DNA of 11,016 nt from NCBI GenBank assembly GCA_002418465.1, contig DIEE01000041.1, positions 333-11,348 on the forward strand, read 5' to 3'. This document shows, piece after piece, positions 5,949-11,016 of the stretch. The translations under genes were made by a program, and so were the position numbers. Positions within the stretch are counted from its first letter, which is position 1; every line of letters begins with the position of its first letter. Under the pieces are notes generated by a model. That model was not told where the DNA came from. It was given only the letters and a program-made list of their open reading frames with translations, and made no database searches. The stretch is from Pseudomonas sp. UBA5782 (GTDB lineage: Bacteria; Pseudomonadota; Gammaproteobacteria; Pseudomonadales; Pseudomonadaceae).

Positions 5949-7411
5949 TGACCATGCCTCTGAACAAGCTGCTGCCCGAGAGCGGTAGCGCCACGATGAT
6001 CCGCGAGCTGACGCTGGACAGCCGCACTGTGCGCGCCGGCGACCTGTTTCTCGCCGTGCCGGGCCTCAGCCAGGACGGCCGTATCCACATCGCCGACGCC
6101 ATCGCCCGTGGTGCCGCCGCGGTCGCCTATGAAAGCGAAGGCGCCCCGGCGCTGCCCGCGGGCGACGCGATCCTGCTGCCGGTGAAGAACCTTTCTGCCC
6201 AGCTCTCGGCCATCGCCGGGCGCTTCTACGGCGAGCCTAGCCGCGCCATGCGCCTGGTTGGCGTCACCGGCACCAACGGCAAGACCAGCGTCAGCCAACT
6301 GATCGCCCAGGCGCTGGACCGGCTCGGCGAGCGCTGCGGCATCGTCGGCACCCTCGGCAACGGTTTCCACCACGCGCTGGAAAGCGGCCGCCACACCACG
6401 CCCGATCCGGTCTCGGTGCAGGCGACCCTGGCCAACCTGAAGCAGGGCGGCGCCCGCGCGGTGGCCATGGAAGTCTCCTCCCACGGGCTGGACCAGGGCC
6501 GCGTCGCCGCGCTGGCCTTCGACATCGCGGTGTTCACCAACCTGTCCCGCGATCACCTCGACTACCACGGCAGCATGGAAGCCTATGGCGCTGCCAAGGC
6601 GCGCCTGTTCGCCTGGCCGGGCCTGCGTTGCCGGGTGCTGAACCTCGACGACGCCTTCGGCCGCGAACTGGCCGCACAGCGTGGCGAGTCGCGGCTGATC
6701 GGCTACAGCCTGGAAGATTCCTCCGCCTACCTTTATTGCCGCCAGGCGAGCTTCAGCGACGAAGGCGTGCGCGCCGAGCTGGTGACGCCGCAGGGCGAAG
6801 GCCTGCTGCGCAGCTCGCTGCTCGGCCGCTTCAACCTGAGCAACCTGCTCGCGGTGGTCGGCGCGCTGCTGGGCATGGACTACCCACTGGACGAAATCCT
6901 CGCGGTGATGCCGCAGCTGCAGGGCCCGGTCGGGCGCATGCAGCGCCTGGGTGGCGGTTCGCAGCCGCTGCTGGTGGTGGATTACGCACACACTCCGGAT
7001 GCGCTGGAGAAGGTTCTCGAAGCGCTGCGCCCGCACGTGCAGGGCGAGCTGCTCTGCCTGTTCGGCTGCGGTGGTGATCGTGATCGCGGCAAGCGTCCGC
7101 TGATGGCCTCGATCGCCGAGCGCCTGGCCGACCGCGTGCTGGTCACCGACGACAACCCGCGCAATGAAAGCCCTGCGGCGATCCTCAACGACATCCGCGG
7201 CGGTTTCGCCGCCCCGGAAAAAGCCGAACTTGTCGAAGGCCGTGGCGCCGCCATTGCCCGCCTGGTCGCCAGCGCCAAGCGCGGCGACGTGGTGCTGCTG
7301 GCCGGCAAGGGCCACGAGGATTACCAGGAGATCGCCGGCGTTCGCCAGCCGTTCTCCGACCTGCAGGAGGCCGCCAACGCGCTGGCCGCCTGGGAGCGCG
7401 AGCATGCTTAA
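5948..7411 (+). CDS. murE: UDP-N-acetylmuramoyl-L-alanyl-D-glutamate–2,6-diaminopimelate ligase MurE
   Basis: MurE is a cytoplasmic ATP-dependent ligase that adds meso-diaminopimelate, the third residue of the stem peptide. The protein is 487 aa. Domains: N-terminal UDP-MurNAc-binding domain (about 1-100, TLDSRTVRAGDLFLA), central ATPase domain with P-loop GTNGKTS (108-114), the HTTPDP segment (149-154), the MEVSSHGL segment (174-181) and the carbamylated-lysine motif ending K218-xRLF, and a C-terminal domain with DYAHTPDAL (345-353) and D402-N-P-R405. The DNPR motif is the signature of meso-DAP rather than L-lysine specificity, as expected in a Gram-negative. The ATG at 5948 shares one base with the ftsI stop and has GGGAGGG (5933-5939) 8 nt upstream. 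A second ATG at 5954 is less well spaced. Confidence 0.97.
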   Translation: MTMPLNKLLPESGSATMIRELTLDSRTVRAGDLFLAVPGLSQDGRIHIADAIARGAAAVAYESEGAPALPAGDAILLPVKNLSAQLSAIAGRFYGEPSRAMRLVGVTGTNGKTSVSQLIAQALDRLGERCGIVGTLGNGFHHALESGRHTTPDPVSVQATLANLKQGGARAVAMEVSSHGLDQGRVAALAFDIAVFTNLSRDHLDYHGSMEAYGAAKARLFAWPGLRCRVLNLDDAFGRELAAQRGESRLIGYSLEDSSAYLYCRQASFSDEGVRAELVTPQGEGLLRSSLLGRFNLSNLLAVVGALLGMDYPLDEILAVMPQLQGPVGRMQRLGGGSQPLLVVDYAHTPDALEKVLEALRPHVQGELLCLFGCGGDRDRGKRPLMASIAERLADRVLVTDDNPRNESPAAILNDIRGGFAAPEKAELVEGRGAAIARLVASAKRGDVVLLAGKGHEDYQEIAGVRQPFSDLQEAANALAAWEREHA

Positions 7412-8765
7412 GCCTCTTTTCTTGAGCGAAGTCGCCGTCGCGCTGGACGCCCGCGTGATCGGCGCCGACGTCGCCTTCGCCGCCGTCAGCAGCGACAGTC
7501 GCGCGATCCAGCCGGGGCAGCTGTTCATCGCCCTGGTCGGGCCGAACTTCGACGGCCACGACTACCTCGCCGAAGTCGCCGCCAAGGGCGCCGTCGCCGC
7601 GCTGGTGCAGCGTGAAGTGGCCGACGCGCCGCTGCCCCAGCTGCTGGTGGCCGACACCCGCCTGGCGCTCGGTGGCCTCGGCGCGCTGAATCGCGATGCC
7701 TTCGACGGCCAGGTCGCGGCGGTCACCGGCTCCAGTGGCAAGACCAGCGTCAAGGAGCTGCTCGCCGCGATCCTGCGCGTGCAGGGCCCGACCCTGGCAA
7801 CTCGCGGCAACCTGAACAACGACCTCGGCGCACCGCTGACCCTGCTCGAACTGGCGCCGGAACACCGGGCGGCAGTGATCGAACTCGGCGCTTCGCGGCC
7901 GGGCGAGATCGCCTACACCGTCGGCCTGACCCGGCCGCAGGTGGCGATCATCAACAACGCCGGGCTGGCCCATGTCGGCGAGTTCGGCGGTCCGGAAAAG
8001 ATCGTCGAAGCCAAGGGCGAGATTCTCCAAGGGCTGCCGGCCGACGGCGTCGCCGTGCTCAACCGCGACGACAAGGCGTTTTCGATCTGGGCGGCACGCG
8101 CCGCCGGCCGCCGGGTGATCAGCTTCGCGCTGCACGACGCCAGCGCCGACTTCCATGCCGATGCGCTGGCACGCGATGCGCGCGGCTGCCAGGCCTTCAC
8201 CCTGCACGGCCCCGCCGGCTCGGCGCGCGTCCAGCTCAACCTGCTCGGTCTGCACAACGTCGCCAACGCCCTGGCCGCCGCCGCTGCCGCGCATGCCTTG
8301 AACGTTCCGCTGGCGGCGATCGTCGCCGGCCTGCAGGGCGTTCAGCCGGTCAAGGGCCGCGCCGTGGCGCAGCTGGCACCGAACGGCGTACGCGTGATCG
8401 ACGACACCTATAACGCCAACCCGGCGTCGATGTTCGCCGCCATCGACATCCTCGCCGGCTTCGACGGGCGCAAGGTGCTGGCGCTGGGCGACATCGGCGA
8501 GCTTGGCCAGTGGGCCGAGCAGGGCCACCGCGACGTCGGCGCCTACGCCGTCGGCAAGGCCGATGCGCTCTATGCGGTTGGCAAGAACATGGCCCATGCG
8601 GTAGCCGCCTTCGGCGCCGCGGGCCGGCATTTCCCCGATCAGGCCAGCCTGATCGACGCGATCCGCGCCGAACAGGCGGCGGAAACCACCATTCTCATCA
8701 AGGGTTCGCGCAGCGCGACGATGGAAAAAGTCGTCCAGGCCCTGTGCGCAACGGAGGCTCACTGA
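7404..8765 (+). CDS. murF: UDP-N-acetylmuramoyl-tripeptide–D-alanyl-D-alanine ligase MurF
   Basis: MurF completes the cytoplasmic UDP-MurNAc-pentapeptide by ligating the D-Ala-D-Ala dipeptide with ATP. The product is 453 aa, close to the usual length. Motifs: N-terminal SSDSRAIQPGQLFIAL (29-44), P-loop GSSGKTS (109-115), TRGNLNNDLGAPLTLL (133-148), IELGASRPGEI (159-169), the NNAGLAHVGEFG segment (184-195) with Lys204 in the carbamylation position, DDTYNANPASM (333-343) and C-terminal KGSRSATMEKVV. The ATG at 7404 lies inside the end of murE (8-nt overlap), with GGGAG (7392-7396) 7 nt upstream. The frame stays open for 80 codons before this start, but those residues do not resemble MurF and are antiphase murE. 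Confidence 0.97.
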   Translation: MLKPLFLSEVAVALDARVIGADVAFAAVSSDSRAIQPGQLFIALVGPNFDGHDYLAEVAAKGAVAALVQREVADAPLPQLLVADTRLALGGLGALNRDAFDGQVAAVTGSSGKTSVKELLAAILRVQGPTLATRGNLNNDLGAPLTLLELAPEHRAAVIELGASRPGEIAYTVGLTRPQVAIINNAGLAHVGEFGGPEKIVEAKGEILQGLPADGVAVLNRDDKAFSIWAARAAGRRVISFALHDASADFHADALARDARGCQAFTLHGPAGSARVQLNLLGLHNVANALAAAAAAHALNVPLAAIVAGLQGVQPVKGRAVAQLAPNGVRVIDDTYNANPASMFAAIDILAGFDGRKVLALGDIGELGQWAEQGHRDVGAYAVGKADALYAVGKNMAHAVAAFGAAGRHFPDQASLIDAIRAEQAAETTILIKGSRSATMEKVVQALCATEAH

Positions 8766-8767
8766 TC

Positions 8768-9850
8768 ATGCTGCTGCTGCTGGCGGAGTACCTGCAACAG
8801 TTCTACAAGGGATTCGCGGTATTCCAGTACCTCACCCTGCGCGGGATCCTGGGCGTGCTGACCGCCTTGTCGCTGTCGCTGTGCCTGGGCCCGTGGATGA
8901 TCCGCACCCTGCAACTGCGCCAGATCGGCCAGGCGGTGCGCAACGACGGCCCGCAGTCGCACCTGTCGAAGAAGGGCACGCCGACCATGGGCGGTGCGCT
9001 GATCCTCTCGGCCATCGCCATCAGCACGCTGCTCTGGGCCGACCTGTCGAACCGCTACGTGTGGACCGTGCTGCTGGTGACCCTGGCGTTCGGCGCCATC
9101 GGCTGGGTCGACGATTACCGCAAGGTGATCGAGAAGAACTCGCGCGGCCTGCCAAGCCGCTGGAAGTATTTCTGGCAGTCGGTGTTCGGCCTCAGCGCGG
9201 CGATCTTCCTGTTTCTCACCGCCAAGGCGCCGGTGGAAACCACGCTGATCCTGCCGATGGTGAAGAGCGTCGGGATTCCGCTGGGTGCCGGTTTCGTCGT
9301 GCTGACCTATTTCGTCATCGTCGGCTCGAGCAACGCCGTCAACCTCACTGATGGCCTCGACGGCCTGGCGATCATGCCGACGGTGATGGTCGGCGGCGCG
9401 CTGGGCATTTTCTGCTACCTGTCGGGCAACACGAACTTCTCCGAATACCTGCTGATTCCCTACGTCGCCGGCGCCGGTGAGCTGATCATCTTCTGCGGCG
9501 CGCTGATCGGTGCCGGCCTCGGTTTTCTCTGGTTCAACACCTACCCGGCGCAGGTCTTCATGGGCGATGTCGGCGCGCTGGCGCTGGGCGCCGCGCTGGG
9601 CACCATCGCCGTGATCGTCCGCCAGGAAGTCGTGCTGTTCATCATGGGCGGGGTGTTCGTCATGGAAACCCTGTCGGTGATCATCCAGGTTGCCTCCTTC
9701 AAGTTGACCGGCAAGCGTGTGTTCCGCATGGCGCCGATCCACCACCACTTCGAACTCAAGGGCTGGCCCGAGCCGCGCGTGATCGTGCGCTTCTGGATCA
9801 TCACCGTGATCCTGGTGCTGGTTGGCCTTGCCACCCTGAAGCTGCGTTGA
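8768..9850 (+). CDS. mraY: Phospho-N-acetylmuramoyl-pentapeptide-transferase MraY
   Basis: MraY is the polytopic inner-membrane enzyme that transfers phospho-MurNAc-pentapeptide to undecaprenyl phosphate, making lipid I. The product is 360 aa with about ten hydrophobic segments. Diagnostic motifs: SKKGTPTMGGAL (67-78), the Mg2+-binding/catalytic D115-D116-YRKV in the first conserved loop, SSNAVNLTDGLDGLA (187-201), F265-MGD267-VGALALG with the third catalytic Asp, and M321-APIHHHFEL with the HHH triad (325-327). The ATG at 8768 is 2 nt after the murF stop, with GGAGG (8753-8757) 10 nt upstream inside murF. Longer upstream frames lie within murF. Confidence 0.98.
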   Translation: MLLLLAEYLQQFYKGFAVFQYLTLRGILGVLTALSLSLCLGPWMIRTLQLRQIGQAVRNDGPQSHLSKKGTPTMGGALILSAIAISTLLWADLSNRYVWTVLLVTLAFGAIGWVDDYRKVIEKNSRGLPSRWKYFWQSVFGLSAAIFLFLTAKAPVETTLILPMVKSVGIPLGAGFVVLTYFVIVGSSNAVNLTDGLDGLAIMPTVMVGGALGIFCYLSGNTNFSEYLLIPYVAGAGELIIFCGALIGAGLGFLWFNTYPAQVFMGDVGALALGAALGTIAVIVRQEVVLFIMGGVFVMETLSVIIQVASFKLTGKRVFRMAPIHHHFELKGWPEPRVIVRFWIITVILVLVGLATLKLR

Positions 9851-9864
9851 GGAACGAGATACCG

Positions 9865-11016
9865 ATGAGCCTGATCGCTTCCGACCAATTCCGCATCGTT
9901 GTCGGCCTCGGCAAGAGCGGCATGTCCCTGGTGCGCTTCCTCGCGCGCCACGGCGTGCCCTTCGCCGTGGCCGACACGCGCGCGAATCCGCCGGAGCTGG
10001 CGACCCTGCAGGCCGAGTATCCGCAGGTCCATGTGCGCTGCGGCGAGCTGGACGTGGACTTCCTCTGCCGCGCCCAGGAGCTCTACGTGAGCCCCGGCCT
10101 GGCACTGGCCACGCCGGCGCTGCAGGCGGCCAAGGCACGCGGCGTTTCGCTGTCCGGGGACATCCAGCTGTTCGCCCGGCACGCCAGGGCACCGATCGTG
10201 GCCATCACCGGCTCCAACGCCAAGAGCACCGTGACCACCCTGGTCGGCGAAATGGCCGCGGCGGCTGGCAAGCGCGTCGCCGTCGGCGGCAATCTCGGCC
10301 AGCCGGCGCTGGACCTGCTCGACGATGCGGTCGAGCTGTACGTCATCGAGCTGTCCAGCTTCCAGCTGGAAACCACCGAGCAGCTGAACGCCGAAGTGGC
10401 CACCTGCCTCAACGTCAGCGAAGACCACATGGACCGCTACAGCGGCCTGCCGGCCTATCACCTGGCCAAGCACCGGATCTTCCGTGGCGCCCGCCAGGTG
10501 GTGGTGAACCGCGACGACGCGCTGTCGCGCCCGCTGGTGGCCGACGACCTGCCGCGCCTGACCTTCGGCCTGAGCAAGCCGGATTTCCGCGGCTTCGGCC
10601 TGCTCGACCACGCGGGCGAGAAGTGGCTGGCGTTCCAGTTCGAACCGCTGCTGCCGACCAGTGCGCTGAAGATTCGCGGTGCGCACAACCAGTCCAATGC
10701 CCTGGCCGCCCTGGCCCTCGGCCATGCGGTCGGGCTGTCGATGGACGCCATGCTCGCCGCGCTGAAGAACTTCGGCGGCCTCGCGCATCGCTGCCAGTGG
10801 GTCGGTGAGCGCGCGGCGGTGAACTACTACGACGACTCCAAGGCGACCAACGTCGGCGCCGCGCTGGCGGCCATCGAAGGTCTCGGTGCGGACATCGACG
10901 GCAAGCTGCTGCTGATCGCCGGCGGCGACGGCAAGGGCGCCGATTTCGCCGCCCTGCGCGCGCCGGTGCAGCGTTTCTGCCGCGCGGTGGTGCTGCTCGG
11001 TCGCGATGCCGAACGC
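9865..11016 (+). CDS. murD: UDP-N-acetylmuramoylalanine–D-glutamate ligase MurD (partial, 3' end outside window)
   Basis: MurD adds D-glutamate to UDP-MurNAc-L-Ala with ATP. The frame from the ATG at 9865 is open to the window end, giving exactly 384 codons; about 60 C-terminal residues are missing compared with the usual ~440-450. Motifs: N-terminal Rossmann-like IVVGLGKSGMSLVRFL (11-26), P-loop region ITGSNAKSTVTTLV (114-127, Lys120), the GGNLGQPALDLL segment, ELSSFQLET (162-170), NVSEDHMDRY (183-192), putative carbamylated Lys202 in YHLAKHRIF, HNQSNALAA (274-282), DDSKATNVGA (323-332) and GGDGKGADF (353-361). The third P-loop glycine seen in E. coli MurD (GSNGKST) is Ala119 here. AGGAACGAG (9850-9858) supplies the ribosome site 6 nt before the ATG. 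The gap from mraY is 14 nt, the largest in this part of the operon. Confidence 0.96.
   Translation, partial: MSLIASDQFRIVVGLGKSGMSLVRFLARHGVPFAVADTRANPPELATLQAEYPQVHVRCGELDVDFLCRAQELYVSPGLALATPALQAAKARGVSLSGDIQLFARHARAPIVAITGSNAKSTVTTLVGEMAAAAGKRVAVGGNLGQPALDLLDDAVELYVIELSSFQLETTEQLNAEVATCLNVSEDHMDRYSGLPAYHLAKHRIFRGARQVVVNRDDALSRPLVADDLPRLTFGLSKPDFRGFGLLDHAGEKWLAFQFEPLLPTSALKIRGAHNQSNALAALALGHAVGLSMDAMLAALKNFGGLAHRCQWVGERAAVNYYDDSKATNVGAALAAIEGLGADIDGKLLLIAGGDGKGADFAALRAPVQRFCRAVVLLGRDAER

Noticed and set aside
5801..7528. 575-codon minus-strand open frame antisense to murE
   Set aside because: Same compositional shadow effect; no ribosome site or domain, and it straddles three real genes.
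7185..8762. 525-codon minus-strand frame antisense to murF
   Set aside because: Shadow of murF with low-complexity R/Q/G/V composition and no family resemblance.
8759..10788. Two long overlapping minus-strand frames antisense to mraY and murD
   Set aside because: Both are out-of-phase complements of clear enzymes; histidine/glutamine/aspartate-rich products typical of antisense frames in GC-rich DNA.
1..11016. A novel defence, mobile or biosynthetic system
   Set aside because: All but the short intergenic segments is covered by well-known housekeeping genes in conserved order. I found no transposase, integrase, direct-repeat array, tRNA-associated insertion or compositionally foreign gene.

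Overview
This window is chromosomal housekeeping DNA from a GC-rich gammaproteobacterium, most probably a Pseudomonas. The gene order lpoA (divergent) – rsmI – rnpB – mraZ – rsmH – ftsL – ftsI – murE – murF – mraY – murD matches the start of the division and cell wall (dcw) cluster of pseudomonads. From memory the proteins also match the Pseudomonas families closely in length and motifs: MraZ 151 aa, FtsI 578 aa, MurE 487 aa, MraY 360 aa. FtsI differs from what I recall of P. aeruginosa PBP3 at many positions, so another Pseudomonas species is likely. I cannot name the species from sequence alone.

Layout. Bases 1-828 (minus strand) hold the N-terminal part of lpoA, an outer-membrane lipoprotein activator of a peptidoglycan synthase; the gene runs off the left edge. 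Bases 829-952 form a short divergent promoter region. rsmI (16S rRNA C1402 2'-O-methyltransferase) follows on the plus strand at 953-1825. The RNase P RNA gene rnpB lies at about 1864-2226, with a promoter squeezed between it and the rsmI stop. Bases 2227-2418 are a gene-free spacer that is more AT-rich than its surroundings and C-rich/G-poor on the plus strand. The dcw operon begins with a good sigma-70-type promoter (2419-2448) and a tandem 10-bp repeat array that looks like the MraZ operator (2454-2491). It continues with mraZ, rsmH, ftsL, ftsI, murE, murF, mraY and a 3'-truncated murD, all on the plus strand with overlaps or gaps of at most 14 nt.

How the genes work together. MraZ is the likely repressor of the operon and RsmH methylates 16S rRNA. 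FtsL (part of FtsQLB) and FtsI (PBP3) act in the septal peptidoglycan machine. MurE, MurF and MurD are the ATP-dependent amino-acid ligases that build the UDP-MurNAc-pentapeptide, and MraY transfers it to undecaprenyl phosphate to give lipid I. RsmH and RsmI both modify 16S rRNA residue C1402 and here lie in neighbouring transcription units.

All genes look intact except for the two cut by the window edges. I see no mobile element, CRISPR array, tRNA or foreign-looking gene, and no evidence of a previously undescribed system. The points worth checking are mostly regulatory: the MraZ operator and TTG start, the divergent lpoA/rsmI promoters, the missing intrinsic terminator after rnpB, and a few active-site variants.
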